A DNA stretch of 64,000 nucleotides from Aliiroseovarius sp. M344 (GCF_025140835.1 NZ_CP081153.1:1364001-1428000); one strand, 5' to 3'; numbered from the stretch's first letter, positions 33,841 through 43,609 are shown. Translations and numbers: made by a program. The notes: generated from the letters alone by a model not told the origin.

Positions 33841-35133
33841 TTACGCCAGCATCGTCATCGGATTTTCGAGGTTTTCAACAATCGCCTTCAGCAGGTTCGC
33901 ACCTATGGCGCCATCGATCACCCGGTGATCAACCGACATGGTGACGCTCATCACTGTGGCGGTTGTCAATTCTCCGTCCGCGCCGACCACCGGCTTCTTC
34001 ACACCGCTGCCCACCGCCAGAATGCCCGCGTGGGGCGGGTTCACGATGGCGTCGAAATTGTCGATACCGAACATCCCAAGGTTCGAGATCGCGAAGCTGC
34101 CGCCTTGGTATTCATGCGGCGCAAGTTTGCGGTCGCGTGCACGTGACGCCAGATCTTTCATCTGAGTCGACAAGCTGGACAGCGACTTCTGCTCGGCATC
34201 CTGCAACACGGGCGTGAACAGGCCACCTTCGATGGCCACGGCCACAGCCACGTCAGAGGCCTTCATCTGCAATACGCGATCTCCGGCCCAGACCGCGTTG
34301 GCTTCCGGCACTTGTTGAAGTGCAATGGCGACAGCTTTGATGATGAAGTCATTGACCGACAGCTTTATGCCGCGCGATTCCAGCTGCTTGTTCAGCTGAC
34401 CGCGGAACGCAAGCAGTGCATCCAGCTTGATGTCACGACGCAGATAGAAATGCGGGATGGTCTGCTTGGCTTCCGACAGGCGCGCGGCAATGGTTTTGCG
34501 CATCCCGTCCAGTTTAACCTCTTCGAACGTGCGACCTTCATACATCGCAGCCACGGCGCCGGCCGATACGGTCGGGGCAGGGGCGGCTGCGGTTGCGGCA
34601 GGCGCGCTTGCCGCGGCGGGTGCGGCTTTCGGCGCGGCGGTCGCGCCTTCGACGTCCGCCTTGATGATCCGTCCTTTGGGGCCAGAGCCTTGGATCTGGG
34701 TCAGGTCCAACCCTTTGTCCGCCGCGATACGACGAGCCAGCGGGGACGCAAAAATACGCGTCCCATCAGAGGCTTGCGGGGCAGCGGCGGCAGGGGTGGG
34801 TGCTGCGGCCTCAGCTGCAGCAGGCGCGGTTTCCGCTTTTGCAGCCGCCGGGGCGGCGGGCGCACTTGCGGCAACGTCGCCGACCTCTTCGCCTTCTTCG
34901 ACAAGGATTGCGATGGCGGTGTTCACCTTCACGCCTTCAGTGCCCTCGGCGACAAGGATTTTACCGATGATGCCTTCATCAACGGCTTCAAACTCCATCG
35001 TCGCTTTGTCGGTTTCGATCTCGGCCAGAAGGTCGCCAGATGCGACCTCGTCACCTTCTTTGACCAGCCATTTCGCCAGCGTGCCTTCTTCCATCGTGGG
35101 CGACAGGGCGGGCATTAGTATTTCGGTAGCCAT
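33841..35133 (-). CDS. pdhC: dihydrolipoyllysine acetyltransferase, pyruvate dehydrogenase E2
   Basis: The 430-residue core of the pyruvate dehydrogenase complex that transfers the acetyl group to CoA. The lipoyl domain has the Lys in [13 protein letters not shown] near residue 43; an Ala/Pro linker follows; the subunit-binding domain is [34 protein letters not shown]; the catalytic domain ends with [20 protein letters not shown] carrying the active His and Asp. It is the last of pdhA-pdhB-pdhC, 11 bases after pdhB. Confidence 0.96.
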   Translation of the reverse strand: MATEILMPALSPTMEEGTLAKWLVKEGDEVASGDLLAEIETDKATMEFEAVDEGIIGKILVAEGTEGVKVNTAIAILVEEGEEVGDVAASAPAAPAAAKAETAPAAAEAAAPTPAAAAPQASDGTRIFASPLARRIAADKGLDLTQIQGSGPKGRIIKADVEGATAAPKAAPAAASAPAATAAAPAPTVSAGAVAAMYEGRTFEEVKLDGMRKTIAARLSEAKQTIPHFYLRRDIKLDALLAFRGQLNKQLESRGIKLSVNDFIIKAVAIALQQVPEANAVWAGDRVLQMKASDVAVAVAIEGGLFTPVLQDAEQKSLSSLSTQMKDLASRARDRKLAPHEYQGGSFAISNLGMFGIDNFDAIVNPPHAGILAVGSGVKKPVVGADGELTTATVMSVTMSVDHRVIDGAIGANLLKAIVENLENPMTMLA

Positions 35134-35144
35134 GTCAGGTCTCC

Positions 35145-36518
35145 TTAGCGATAGGTTACGGCTTTGGCGGCATCGATGACCTCTTTTGTGGTCACGAGTG
35201 CAAGCTTTTCAAGGTTGGCGGCATAGGGCATGGGCACGTCCTTACCCGTCAGGGTGATCACCGGCGCGTCGAGGTAATCGAACGCCTCCTGCATCAAAAC
35301 GGATGAAATGTGACCGCCGATTGAGGCAACCGGCCAGCCTTCTTCCACCGTGATGCAGCGATTGGTTTTCATCACGGACTGGATCACGGTCGGCGTATCC
35401 ATCGGGCGCAGGGTCCGCAGGTCAATGACCTCGGCTGATATCCCGTCTTCAGCCAGCGCATCAGCGGCTTCCAACGCGTATTTCATGCCGATGCCGAAGC
35501 TGACGATGGTCAGATCAGTCCCTTCGCGCCAGATGCGCGCCTTGCCAAACGGAACGGTGTAGTCGTCCATGACGGGCACATCGAAGCTTTGGCCATACAG
35601 CAATTCGTTTTCCAGGAACACGACCGGGTTCTGGTCACGGATGGCTGATTTCAACAACCCTTTGGCGTCAGAGGCCGAGTAGGGCATTGCCACATGCAGA
35701 CCCGGAATTTGCGCGTACCACGCGGCGTAATCCTGAGAGTGCTGTGCGCCCACACGGGCCGCGGCACCGTTGGCACCGCGGAACACAATCGGGCAGGACA
35801 TCTGCCCGCCCGACATATAGCGCGTCTTGGCAGCGGTGTTTATGATGTGGTCAATCGCCTGCATGGCGAAGTTGAAGGTCATAAACTCGACAATCGGCTT
35901 TAAACCACCCATCGCGGCACCAGTGGCAAGACCGGTGAAACCGTGCTCGGTTATCGGCGTGTCGATTACGCGTTTGGCACCAAATTCGTCCAGCAAGCCT
36001 TGGCTGATCTTATAGGCGCCTTGGTATTCCGCGACCTCCTCGCCCATCAGGAACACGGTGCCGTCGGCGCGCATTTCCTCGGCCATCGCGTCACGAAGCG
36101 CTTCACGCACAGTGGTTGCGCGCATTTCGGTGCCGGCTGGAATGTCAGGTTCCGCGACAACAACAGGCGTGATCGGCTGTGCGGCGACTTTTTCAACAGC
36201 AGGCGCGGCAGCAACTTCGGGCGCTGCCGAGGCAGCCTGTGCCGGAGCAGGAGCCGCGATATCATCCGCACTTTCACCGTCCTCGATCAGCACAGCGATC
36301 GGTGTATTCACCTTGACGCCTTCGGTGCCTTCTTCGACGAGGATCTTACCGATGATCCCTTCGTCCACCGCCTCGAATTCCATCGTCGCCTTGTCGGTTT
36401 CAATTTCGGCAAGGATGTCACCAGATGAGACGGTGTCACCTTCTTTTACGAGCCATTTTGCCAGTGTTCCCTCTTCCATGGTGGGGGACAGGGCGGGCAT
36501 CAATACTTCAGTAGCCAT
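35145..36518 (-). CDS. pdhB: pyruvate dehydrogenase E1 beta subunit with N-terminal lipoyl domain
   Basis: A 457-residue E1-beta subunit. The first 80 residues are a full lipoyl domain ([22 protein letters not shown] ... [13 protein letters not shown]), joined by an Ala/Pro linker to the transketolase-like E1-beta body ([45 protein letters not shown]). Lipoylated E1-beta subunits are a known alphaproteobacterial feature. The start at 36518 gives the lipoyl N-terminus directly after an AGGAGAAG site. It lies between pdhA and pdhC. Confidence 0.96.
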   Translation of the reverse strand: MATEVLMPALSPTMEEGTLAKWLVKEGDTVSSGDILAEIETDKATMEFEAVDEGIIGKILVEEGTEGVKVNTPIAVLIEDGESADDIAAPAPAQAASAAPEVAAAPAVEKVAAQPITPVVVAEPDIPAGTEMRATTVREALRDAMAEEMRADGTVFLMGEEVAEYQGAYKISQGLLDEFGAKRVIDTPITEHGFTGLATGAAMGGLKPIVEFMTFNFAMQAIDHIINTAAKTRYMSGGQMSCPIVFRGANGAAARVGAQHSQDYAAWYAQIPGLHVAMPYSASDAKGLLKSAIRDQNPVVFLENELLYGQSFDVPVMDDYTVPFGKARIWREGTDLTIVSFGIGMKYALEAADALAEDGISAEVIDLRTLRPMDTPTVIQSVMKTNRCITVEEGWPVASIGGHISSVLMQEAFDYLDAPVITLTGKDVPMPYAANLEKLALVTTKEVIDAAKAVTYR

Positions 36519-36541
36519 TCTTTCTTCTCCTCTGTCCGGGA

Positions 36542-37543
36542 TTAGGCGTAAATATCGGTCCACAGCTCTTCGAGCGCGGGTTCCGGGCTGTTTTTCGCGA
36601 ATTCAGCAGCCTCGTTGACGATGCTTTTGATTTCCTTGTCGATGGCCTTCAATTCATCCTCGGAGGCATGTTTGCCCTGCAGCAGAAGCTCGCGCACATG
36701 CTCGATCGCGTCGCGTTCCTCGCGTACTTTCTGCACTTCTTCGCGGGTCCGGTACTTGGCCGGGTCCGACATCGAGTGACCGCGATACCGGTATGTTTTC
36801 ATTTCCAGAATATAGGGGCCATTGCCTGATCGGCAGTGTTCCGTGGCGCGCAGCCCGGCTTCTTTCACCGCCAGAACGTCCATGCCATCGACCGCTTCGC
36901 CGGGAATGCCAAAGGCTTCGCCGCGGGTATAAATGTCAGGGGTCGAACTGGCGCGCTGCAACGACGTGCCCATCGCATATTGGTTATTCTCGACGACATA
37001 GATCACCGGCAATTGCCACAGCGAGGCCATGTTGAAGCTTTCATAAACCTGACCTTGGTTGGCTGCGCCGTCACCGAAATAGGCGAAGGTCACGCCGCCA
37101 TTTTCCAGATACTTGTCCGCAAATGCCAAACCGGTGCCGATCGGCACCTGCGCACCAACGATCCCATGACCGCCATAGAAGTGCTTTTCGGTCGAAAACA
37201 TGTGCATCGAGCCGCCCTTGCCGCGCGAATAACCATCTTCGCGCCCGGTCAACTCGGCCATGACACCTTTTGGGTCCATCCCACAAGCAAGCATGTGGCC
37301 GTGATCGCGGTAAGAGGTCAGGCGTTTGTCGCCCTCTTGTGCAGCAGCCTCAAGCCCCACAACGACGGCCTCTTGACCGATGTATAGGTGGCAAAACCCG
37401 CCGATCAAACCCATGCCATATAACTGGCCTGATTTTTCCTCGAATCGACGGATAAGCAGCATCTCGCGATAGTGGGCAAGAAGCTCTTCTTTTGATGTGT
37501 TTGATTTAGCTGGCTTTTTCTGGGCGCTTTTGCGGGCTGCCAT
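36542..37543 (-). CDS. pdhA: pyruvate dehydrogenase E1 alpha subunit
   Basis: A 333-residue thiamine-diphosphate-dependent subunit that decarboxylates pyruvate. The [31 protein letters not shown] motif is the cofactor- and metal-binding site, and [17 protein letters not shown] with conserved Ser and Arg is the E1 phosphorylation-loop region. It is the first gene of the pdh operon; an AGGAGGAGG site is just upstream. A perfect palindrome sits over its predicted transcription start. Confidence 0.96.
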   Translation of the reverse strand: MAARKSAQKKPAKSNTSKEELLAHYREMLLIRRFEEKSGQLYGMGLIGGFCHLYIGQEAVVVGLEAAAQEGDKRLTSYRDHGHMLACGMDPKGVMAELTGREDGYSRGKGGSMHMFSTEKHFYGGHGIVGAQVPIGTGLAFADKYLENGGVTFAYFGDGAANQGQVYESFNMASLWQLPVIYVVENNQYAMGTSLQRASSTPDIYTRGEAFGIPGEAVDGMDVLAVKEAGLRATEHCRSGNGPYILEMKTYRYRGHSMSDPAKYRTREEVQKVREERDAIEHVRELLLQGKHASEDELKAIDKEIKSIVNEAAEFAKNSPEPALEELWTDIYA

Positions 37544-37579
37544 ACAGCGTCCTCCTCCTGGCGTCAGTATGTTTTGGGC

Positions 37580-37606
37580 GGTAGTTTAGTGTTAAACTAC
37601 CTTATA
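37580..37606 (-). promoter_or_regulatory. promoter and palindromic operator of the pdh operon
   Basis: GGTAGTTTA at 37580-37588 and TAAACTACC at 37593-37601 form a perfect 9-bp inverted repeat with a GTGT/ACAC spacer. On the minus strand a TATAAG box (37601-37606) abuts it, with a TCGACC -35 about 17 bases further upstream, so the start near 37594 would be inside the palindrome. That geometry suits a repressor. The regulator cannot be named. Confidence 0.6.
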
Positions 37607-37709
37607 CAGAAACCAGACCTTCAGGTCGACAAAAACTTGACGTAGGGAGACCATGGCGGGGTTGCGCCCTGTGCATGGTTTCGGATGACAGAAAAATGCT
37701 GCGCAATGA

Positions 37710-38012
37710 TCAGCGCAATACCACCTCGTCGCCGCGGACCATCCCCAGAACCGAGCGGGCTTGCTCATCCAGTAGATCCATATCCAGATATTCATCGGAC
37801 AGGCGGTGAGTTTTGTTCGAGAGGGCGGCAATCTCGGCCGAGAGCACGTCACGCTCTTTCATAAGCGCACGTGTCTCAGCCTCGATTTGAACGCGACGGA
37901 ACAATCCATAGTCGCCCTGTACACTGGCAAAGGTGAAATATAGGCCAAGGCCCACGATCACGACAAAGTAGATCGCTCCACCAAATCCAGCTTGTGTACG
38001 AGGTGCGCCCAT
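37710..38012 (-). CDS. ftsB: septum formation initiator family protein (FtsB/DivIC-like)
   Basis: A 100-residue bitopic division protein: one membrane helix (residues about 12-29, GAIYFVVIVGLGLYFTFA) followed by a coiled-coil-type periplasmic segment (VQIEAETRALMKERDVLSAEIAALSNKTHRLSDEYLDMDLLDEQARSVLGMVRGDEVVL). The RSVLGMVRGDEVVL end is the conserved FtsB C-terminal motif. The 395-base region upstream (38013-38407) contains a hairpin at about 38040-38069 (CTTGCCCACC/GGTGGTGCAAG type). The gene lies upstream of pdhA in the same direction. Confidence 0.87.
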   Translation of the reverse strand: MGAPRTQAGFGGAIYFVVIVGLGLYFTFASVQGDYGLFRRVQIEAETRALMKERDVLSAEIAALSNKTHRLSDEYLDMDLLDEQARSVLGMVRGDEVVLR

Positions 38013-38407
38013 AGGCTTCCTATCTGTATGTACTGCCTCTTGCCCACCTCTTTTCGGGTGGTGCAAGGGAACTATGACACAGGTGATTCGCCTTGTGAAT
38101 CCCAAATCGAATCGCTGGAGAAAAAAAGCGATCTGGCGCTTCGACCAGCTGAGATACGGCAAGACCATCTGCAGCGTCGCCGTTATAGATCGTATGACCG
38201 TACGCGTCATTAGGCGGATCGGATCATAAACAGGATGGCTGCCGCCGGGTCGGGCGTCACGCAGTATTGTGGCGACAGCACCGGACAGCAGGATTGAGCC
38301 AGATGGGAAAGTGCACCAGTTGTCGCCGAATCTGCGCCAGAACTCCAGCCCCGAGACGGACGCTCCCGCAGCGAGGGCCGCGGGCGTTGGTCTTTCTGTT
38401 CGCAGTC
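38013..38407. other. 395-base intergenic region between ftsB and fba
   Basis: No convincing gene is seen on either strand. A hairpin lies at 38040-38069 in the presumed ftsB leader, and a GC-rich inverted repeat (CCCGC/GCGGG type) near 38360-38390 lies downstream of fba without a T-run. The rest of the sequence shows nothing recognisable. Confidence 0.5.
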
Positions 38408-39301
38408 TTAGCCCGCGATCGAAGCTTGGTAAATGCTGTCAATCGTGTCCGAGATGGTCGCGTTGAACTCTGCATCCGTTTGCTGGGCCGACAGGCCTTC
38501 GGTCAGGGCGCGCGAGAAGCTTGCGATCATGCCTGTGTTTTTCGACAGACGCGCGTTCGCCTCTGCGCGGGAATACCCACCTGACAGGGCCACGACAGAG
38601 GCCACACGCGGGTGATCAACCAAGGCTTTATAGTGGTTGGGCGTCTCCGGCAGGGTCAGCTTCAACATGACGGTCTGGTCGTCCGACAGCGTATCAAGTT
38701 GTGCTTTCAATTCAGCAAGAAGAAGGTCTTCCGCTGCCGCTTTGTCTGCGATCGAGATATTCACTTCGGGTTCTAGGATCGGCACCAGGCCATGGCCGAT
38801 GATCTGTTTACCCACGGCAATTTGCTGGGCCACGATGTCCTTGATGCCCTCTGCGTTGGCCGCGTTAATAACGGACCGCATTTTGGTGCCAAACACACCG
38901 GCTTTCACCGCACGTGTACATAACGCATCCAGATCGGGCATCGGTTTCATCAACTGAACACCGTTTTCCTCATCGGTCAGGCCTTTGTCGACCTTCAGAA
39001 AGGGCACCACGCCACGTTCGTCCCACATGTAAGTTGCGGTGGGTTTGCCGCCGATTTCGCGGTCCATGGTCATCTCAAACAGGATTGCGCCGACCACTTT
39101 GTCGCCAGTGAACGCCGGAGCCTGCGCGATACGCGACCGCATGGCATGGATCAGGTCATACATTTCAGCATCGCCGGAATAGCTGTCTTCTTCCACGCCA
39201 TAAAGACGCAATGCCTTTGGGGTCGACCCGCCCGATTGGTCGAGGGCTGCAATGAAGCCTTGGCCGGCTTTAATCTGATCCATCTGTGCTTGGTTTGGCA
39301 T
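38408..39301 (-). CDS. fba: class I fructose-bisphosphate aldolase
   Basis: A 297-residue Schiff-base aldolase of the bacterial class I type (Pfam Glycolytic family). The start MPNQAQMDQIKAGQGFIAALDQSGGSTPKALRLYG is canonical, and KVDKGLTDEENGVQLMKPMPDLDALCTRAVKAGVFGTKMRSVI and LEPEVNISIADK carry substrate and Schiff-base residues. It works with pgk, encoded about 630 bases further upstream on the same strand, in lower glycolysis and gluconeogenesis. The start at 39301 was preferred to an ATG five codons upstream. Confidence 0.93.
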   Translation of the reverse strand: MPNQAQMDQIKAGQGFIAALDQSGGSTPKALRLYGVEEDSYSGDAEMYDLIHAMRSRIAQAPAFTGDKVVGAILFEMTMDREIGGKPTATYMWDERGVVPFLKVDKGLTDEENGVQLMKPMPDLDALCTRAVKAGVFGTKMRSVINAANAEGIKDIVAQQIAVGKQIIGHGLVPILEPEVNISIADKAAAEDLLLAELKAQLDTLSDDQTVMLKLTLPETPNHYKALVDHPRVASVVALSGGYSRAEANARLSKNTGMIASFSRALTEGLSAQQTDAEFNATISDTIDSIYQASIAG

Positions 39302-39371
39302 ATCGGTCCCGTTCAATCTGGCTGAATTTCCCCCGTTCTAGGCGAGTGGACCGAACCATGCAATTGTGCTG

Positions 39372-39386
39372 GCGCTAACGTAGCGC
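39372..39386. promoter_or_regulatory. candidate operator upstream of fba
   Basis: GCGCTA-ACG-TAGCGC is a perfect 6-bp inverted repeat with a 3-base centre, 71 bases ahead of fba. It resembles LacI-type operators used by carbon-metabolism regulators of alphaproteobacteria, but spacing differs by one base from the usual even palindrome. Its function is inference. Confidence 0.35.
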
Positions 39387-39457
39387 AGAAGACTGGGCCC
39401 GCGCCGGGGAAGGGCGCGCTTTTCCAATGCGTGTTGCGACTGCCGGGGTGACAGGGG

Positions 39458-39628
39458 TCACTTCGTCAAGATCAACTTGCCTGCCCGCGTGATTGTCAGC
39501 GTATAGACCATGTCGTTCAGCACGATCTGTGCCTTCTTTCCGAAACGGGTCAGCGTCAAAGCGTCATGTTTGGGCGGCGCAGGTTGGTCGGCCACGTCAA
39601 ATGCTGTTGTCGGCAAAGGGGCGGTCAT
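39458..39628 (-). CDS. hemP: hemin uptake protein HemP
   Basis: A 56-residue protein whose second half, IVLNDMVYTLTITRAGKLILTK, is the HemP family signature. HemP-type small proteins are made under iron limitation and act with or regulate hemin uptake receptors. Its ATG overlaps the stop of the preceding 41-residue gene by four bases (ATGA), so translation is coupled. No hemin receptor or transporter gene is within the window. Confidence 0.85.
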   Translation of the reverse strand: MTAPLPTTAFDVADQPAPPKHDALTLTRFGKKAQIVLNDMVYTLTITRAGKLILTK

Positions 39629-39750
39629 ATCTGGCGTCCTTCAAGGCAAGCGTTGATCCACGCGACCAGAGATCTCAGGTCGTGCAGGATGGGAAAGGGC
39701 GATGGAATGTCTGTTCGGGCCAGCACTGGTCCGTCACGTAAAGGTGTCAT
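39625..39750 (-). CDS. 41-residue microprotein coupled to hemP
   Basis: An ATG at 39750 preceded by a good AGGAG site encodes MTPLRDGPVLARTDIPSPFPILHDLRSLVAWINACLEGRQI. It ends in a four-base overlap with hemP. The sequence has a proline-rich start and one amphipathic helix with a single Cys; there is no signal peptide or membrane segment. The ribosome-binding site, the coupling and the shared predicted promoter all argue that it is real. No family was recognised. Confidence 0.65.
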   Translation of the reverse strand: MTPLRDGPVLARTDIPSPFPILHDLRSLVAWINACLEGRQI

Positions 39751-39817
39751 GTCGCGCTCCTGTCGGGGTGGGCCGTTCGGCTCTCAGGTCTCCGGCTGGC
39801 CGCGCGAGCGACTGGCT

Positions 39818-39851
39818 GATATTTATAACTTACTAAAATACTCAGATTATA
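39818..39851 (-). promoter_or_regulatory. promoter and imperfect palindrome of the hemP operon
   Basis: On the minus strand a perfect TATAAT (39846-39851) has only a weak -35 upstream. An AT-rich imperfect palindrome, GATATTT-N10-AAAATAC (39818-39841), covers the predicted start site, where an iron-responsive repressor would be expected. It does not match the Irr or iron-Rhodo box patterns I know. Confidence 0.45.
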
Positions 39852-39871
39852 GTCAAGTCAGAAATCCGCAC

Positions 39872-39903
39872 AAAAAAGCCCTGCGAGCCTTCGGCTTGCA
39901 GGG
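39872..39903 (-). terminator. intrinsic terminator after pgk
   Basis: On the minus strand CCCTGC-A-AGCC and GGCT-C-GCAGGG pair around a GAA loop (39879-39903) and six Ts follow. It separates pgk from the hemP promoter. Confidence 0.85.
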
Positions 39904-39930
39904 TTGATTTTGTGCAACAATGTCAGCGTT

Positions 39931-41121
39931 TTATTCTGAAAGTGCTGCCACGCCAGGAAGCTCTTTTCCCTCCATCCATTCAAGGAAAGCGCCACCGGCG
40001 GTCGAGATATAGGTGAAGTCCTTGGCCGCATCAGCTTTGTTCAGCGCGGCAACTGTATCCCCGCCACCTGCCACCGAAACAAGCGATCCCGCCGCCGACA
40101 ATTGTGCGGCCTTTTGCGCGGCGGCGTTCGTTGCGGCATCAAACGGTTCGATCTCAAACGCGCCCAGCGGACCGTTCCAGATCAGCGTCTTGGCCTGTTC
40201 AAACACCTCCGCAATACGCGCAACCGTCGCCGGACCGGCGTCAAGGATCATGGCGTCTGAAGGGCAGGCATTGACTGCGACAACCTCGTTTTCCGCACCG
40301 GCGGCGAATTCGCGGGCGACGACCACGTCTGACGGAAGAACAATCTGGCAGCCTTTGTCTTCGGCTTTTTCCAGAATGGCGCGCGCCGTGTCTGCCATGT
40401 CGTGTTCGGCCAGTGATTTCCCCACATCAATGCCTTGCGCGGCAAGGAACGTATTGGCCATTCCGCCACCGATCACCAGCGCGTTCACCCGGCCAACCAG
40501 ATTGCCCAGAAGATCAAGTTTGGTGGACACCTTGGCGCCGCCAACCACTGCAACCAGTGGGCGTTCAGGCGCGCCAAGCGCGGCTTCCAGTGCGGACAAT
40601 TCGGCTTGCATCAAACGCCCGGCACAGGACGGCAAAAGCCGGGCCAACGCTTCGGTTGAGGCATGCGCCCTGTGGGCCGCCGAAAACGCATCGTTGCAAT
40701 ACACATTGCCCAAGGCCGCCAAAGAGGCCGCAAAGCTGCCGTCATTTTTCGTTTCACCTTCGTGGAATCGGGTGTTTTCCAGAAGCAGCACGTCGCCGCT
40801 TTGCAAAGCCGCCACTGCTTTCTTGGCCGGACCGCCGATGCAATCCTCAGCAAATTTCACCGGGCTTCCCAGTGCTACCTCCAGCGCAGGGCGCACAACT
40901 GACAATGACATGTCCGGTACACGCTGACCTTTGGGGCGTCCGAAATGAGCCAGCAGAACCGGCTTGCCGCCCGCCGCCAGGATGTCGCGAATTGTCGGCA
41001 ATATCCGCTGGATTCGTGTGTCATCTGTGACCTGTCCGTTCTCGACCGGCACGTTGATATCCACGCGCGTCAGCACAACTTTGCCGTCCAGTTCCATGTC
41101 GTCGAGTGTTTTCCAGGTCAT
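39931..41121 (-). CDS. pgk: phosphoglycerate kinase
   Basis: A 396-residue glycolytic kinase. [26 protein letters not shown], and the C-terminal [15 protein letters not shown] with the ATP-binding Gly-rich loop are diagnostic; the [14 protein letters not shown] hinge region is present. The start at 41121 follows GGGAGAGA; a frame extending to 41232 adds residues with no similarity. It lies divergently from the cyclophilin gene at 41283. Confidence 0.96.
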   Translation of the reverse strand: MTWKTLDDMELDGKVVLTRVDINVPVENGQVTDDTRIQRILPTIRDILAAGGKPVLLAHFGRPKGQRVPDMSLSVVRPALEVALGSPVKFAEDCIGGPAKKAVAALQSGDVLLLENTRFHEGETKNDGSFAASLAALGNVYCNDAFSAAHRAHASTEALARLLPSCAGRLMQAELSALEAALGAPERPLVAVVGGAKVSTKLDLLGNLVGRVNALVIGGGMANTFLAAQGIDVGKSLAEHDMADTARAILEKAEDKGCQIVLPSDVVVAREFAAGAENEVVAVNACPSDAMILDAGPATVARIAEVFEQAKTLIWNGPLGAFEIEPFDAATNAAAQKAAQLSAAGSLVSVAGGGDTVAALNKADAAKDFTYISTAGGAFLEWMEGKELPGVAALSE

Positions 41122-41282
41122 CGGTCTCTCCCTCAAGGCTGCTGCAGTTGCACAACATATCCGGGCTGGGGTCAACGGGGTTGGTCGGCAAAATGCGCCA
41201 AGCACCTCTTTCATCTTGTCTCGCAGGGGCATAGGTTGGCCCGCAAATGTGAACCAAAAACAAGAACCAGAAGGAGGCCCAG

Positions 41283-41783
41283 ATGGCCGATTACAAAGAC
41301 CCCGAAAACACCATTCTGATGGAGCTGAAAGGCGGCACAGTGGTGATCGAACTTCTATCCGATGTGGCTCCCAAGCACAGCGAGCGCATGAAAGAATTGG
41401 CGCGGGCAGGCGAATATGATGGGGTTGTCTTTCACCGGGTGATCGACGGTTTCATGGCGCAAACCGGTGACGTGGCCAATGGCAAAGACCCGATGACCCT
41501 GCGCCATGCGGGCACGGGTGGTTCATCCCTGCCAAACCTGCCTGCGGAGTTCTCAAAGTTGCCCCATGATCGTGGCACGCTGGGCGCGGCCCGGTCGCAA
41601 GACCCCAACTCGGCCAACAGCCAGTTTTTCATCAACTTCAAAGACAACAATTTCCTGAACGGCCAATACACGGTTTATGGTCGGGTGACTTCAGGGATGG
41701 AACATGTGGATGCGATCACACGTGGCGAGCCGCCAGCGGAACCCGACGTGATGATTTCGGTCAAGGTGGCCGCAGATGTCTGA
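41283..41783 (+). CDS. cyclophilin-type peptidyl-prolyl isomerase (cytoplasmic)
   Basis: A 166-residue cyclophilin without a signal sequence. [20 protein letters not shown] holds the active-site Arg and Phe, and [22 protein letters not shown] the remaining substrate-binding residues. It overlaps the next cyclophilin gene by eight bases, so the two are coupled. Confidence 0.93.
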   Translation: MADYKDPENTILMELKGGTVVIELLSDVAPKHSERMKELARAGEYDGVVFHRVIDGFMAQTGDVANGKDPMTLRHAGTGGSSLPNLPAEFSKLPHDRGTLGAARSQDPNSANSQFFINFKDNNFLNGQYTVYGRVTSGMEHVDAITRGEPPAEPDVMISVKVAADV

Positions 41784-42414
41784 CGGATATGGCAAACGCG
41801 ACAAGCGGACCTTCTGGATAGCGTTTCTGGCTGGGGTCGCCATTGTCGTGGGCTATGCGGTGTATGCGCTCTGGCCATCCTCGCCGCCCGAAGTGGATAC
41901 GGCGGCGCTTGGTGATGCACCAAAAGTTGAACTGACCATCGCGGGCGAGGCCGAGGGCAAGGTTGTCATCACTCTGCGCCCCGATCTGGCCCCAAAGCAT
42001 GTCGAACGTATTGTCCAACTTGCCAATGACGGCACCTATGACAATGTGATCTTTCACCGAGTGATCGAAGGTTTCATGGCCCAAACTGGCGATGTCGCGT
42101 TTGGCAAGGCCGACGGCAATGGCGGGCGTGCGGGGATGGGTGGGTCTAGCTATCCTGACCTGCCAGCGGAGTTTTCGGATGAACCCTTCGTGGCTGGCAC
42201 GGTCGGGATGGCCCGGTCGCAAAGCCCCAATTCAGCGAACAGCCAGTTCTTCATCATGTTCGCCCCTAGTTCCAACCTGGACGGTCAATACACTGTTGTC
42301 GGCCATGTGACAGACGGCTTTGATGTGGTGCAGGCGATCAAACGCGGCGACGGCCCCAACGGGGCGGTGACTAGCGCTCCAGACGTGATGATCTCAATGC
42401 GCGTCGTCGAATAG
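41776..42414 (+). CDS. membrane-anchored cyclophilin-type peptidyl-prolyl isomerase
   Basis: A 212-residue cyclophilin with one N-terminal membrane segment (residues about 12-31, FWIAFLAGVAIVVGYAVYALW) that would place the catalytic domain in the periplasm. The catalytic stretches [20 protein letters not shown] and [22 protein letters not shown] match those of the gene upstream, from which it probably arose by duplication. A CCCCC/GGGGG hairpin lies 25 bases after the stop. Confidence 0.93.
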   Translation: MSDGYGKRDKRTFWIAFLAGVAIVVGYAVYALWPSSPPEVDTAALGDAPKVELTIAGEAEGKVVITLRPDLAPKHVERIVQLANDGTYDNVIFHRVIEGFMAQTGDVAFGKADGNGGRAGMGGSSYPDLPAEFSDEPFVAGTVGMARSQSPNSANSQFFIMFAPSSNLDGQYTVVGHVTDGFDVVQAIKRGDGPNGAVTSAPDVMISMRVVE

Positions 42415-42511
42415 GCCCCGCGCACAATCGCTCAAACCCCCGTGAGGGGGGCTATGGGGCTTCTTCTTTCTCTGTCAGGGTAATTCCAGACAGATATAAA
42501 GGAGAGGCCCC

Positions 42512-43486
42512 ATGCGTATCATCCTGACGATGCTCGCCATCACGATAGGGCTATGGGCGCATGAGGCGCGGGCCGAGCCGCGCGACTGGGCATCAGAATT
42601 TCCCAAAACCGACTTCACGCGAACCAATGTCGATAACTGGTCCGAAATCCTGTCTGGTGGCCCCGGCCGTGACGGCATTCCCGCAATTAGCGATCCGAAA
42701 TTCGTCAAGGTTGGCAACGAAACCAAACTGGCCGCGCGCGAGCCGGTGATCACCCTTGAACTGAAGGGTGCCCAACCGCGCGCCTATCCGCTGCGCTATC
42801 TCACCTGGCACGAGATCGTAAATGACCGCGTCGGCGGGATGCCTGTGGCTGTCACCTTCTGCCCGCTGTGCAACTCCGGCATGGTGTTTGACCGCAGGGT
42901 GGGCGGCAAGACACTCACGTTCGGGGTGACCGGGAAACTCAGAAACTCCGACATGGTAATGTATGACGTTGAAACAGAAAGCTGGTGGCAGCAGGCGATC
43001 GGCGAAGGAATTGTCGGAAAACACAACGGCAAGCAGTTGAAACAATTGCCAGCATGGATGGAAAGCTGGGCAGAGTTTGCCCGCCGCAACCCCGACGGGC
43101 TTGTCATGGCCCAACCAAAGGCGCGCCGACCCTATGGTCAAAACCCCTATGCGGGGTATGACAGCCGCAACCGCCCATACCCGTTTTTTACCGGCGAACA
43201 ACCCCCTCACGGCGTTCCCGCATTGGCCCGCGTCGTGCGCGTTGGCGCGCGCGCGTGGCCGGTCTCCCGACTGTCAAAAGAAGGCGAAATTCGCGAATCC
43301 GGTCTGGTGATCAGTTGGTCCGCCGGGCAGGCCTCCGCGCTGGACACCGCCCGGATCGCAAAGGGTCGCGACGTGGGCACAATCCGTGTGCGCGATGCCA
43401 ATGGGCGCGATGTGCCCCACGACGTGCTCTTCGCCTTTGCCTTCCATGCCTTCTGGCCAAAAGGCACCTGGATGATGGGCGGATAA
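42512..43486 (+). CDS. DUF3179 domain-containing periplasmic protein
   Basis: A 324-residue protein with an N-terminal signal peptide (MRIILTMLAITIGLWAHEARA) and a DUF3179 domain. VTFCPLCNSGMVFDR is the family hallmark with two Cys that may hold metal or a disulfide; YDVETESWWQQAIGEG and LPAWMESWAEFARR follow as expected. The family's biochemical function is unknown. Confidence 0.85.
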   Translation: MRIILTMLAITIGLWAHEARAEPRDWASEFPKTDFTRTNVDNWSEILSGGPGRDGIPAISDPKFVKVGNETKLAAREPVITLELKGAQPRAYPLRYLTWHEIVNDRVGGMPVAVTFCPLCNSGMVFDRRVGGKTLTFGVTGKLRNSDMVMYDVETESWWQQAIGEGIVGKHNGKQLKQLPAWMESWAEFARRNPDGLVMAQPKARRPYGQNPYAGYDSRNRPYPFFTGEQPPHGVPALARVVRVGARAWPVSRLSKEGEIRESGLVISWSAGQASALDTARIAKGRDVGTIRVRDANGRDVPHDVLFAFAFHAFWPKGTWMMGG

Positions 43487-43539
43487 AGCCGCACTACGCC
43501 CCAACCCTCGAAGTGGTGATGCCGAAAGAGCCACCGCTT

Positions 43540-43594
43540 CTTCTGGCCTTAAATATCCTGGGGTGAAGGCCGCAGGCCGAGGGGCAAAGCCCCT
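43540..43594. repeat. palindromic intergenic repeat, copy A
   Basis: This 55-base element begins with the core TTCTGGC-NN-AAATATCC-Y-GGGGT (43541-43564) and contains two hairpins, GGCC/GGCC and AGGGGC/GCCCCT (43580-43594). The same core returns at 48442-48465. Elements of this type are frequent between genes of Rhodobacteraceae. Confidence 0.65.
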
Positions 43595-43609
43595 ATTTGC
43601 GCCCCGAAA

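Noticed and set aside
42437..42451. CCCCC/GGGGG hairpin after the second cyclophilin gene as a terminator
   Set aside because: The stem is only about five pairs and the following sequence is CT-rich rather than a T-run, so I did not list it as a terminator.
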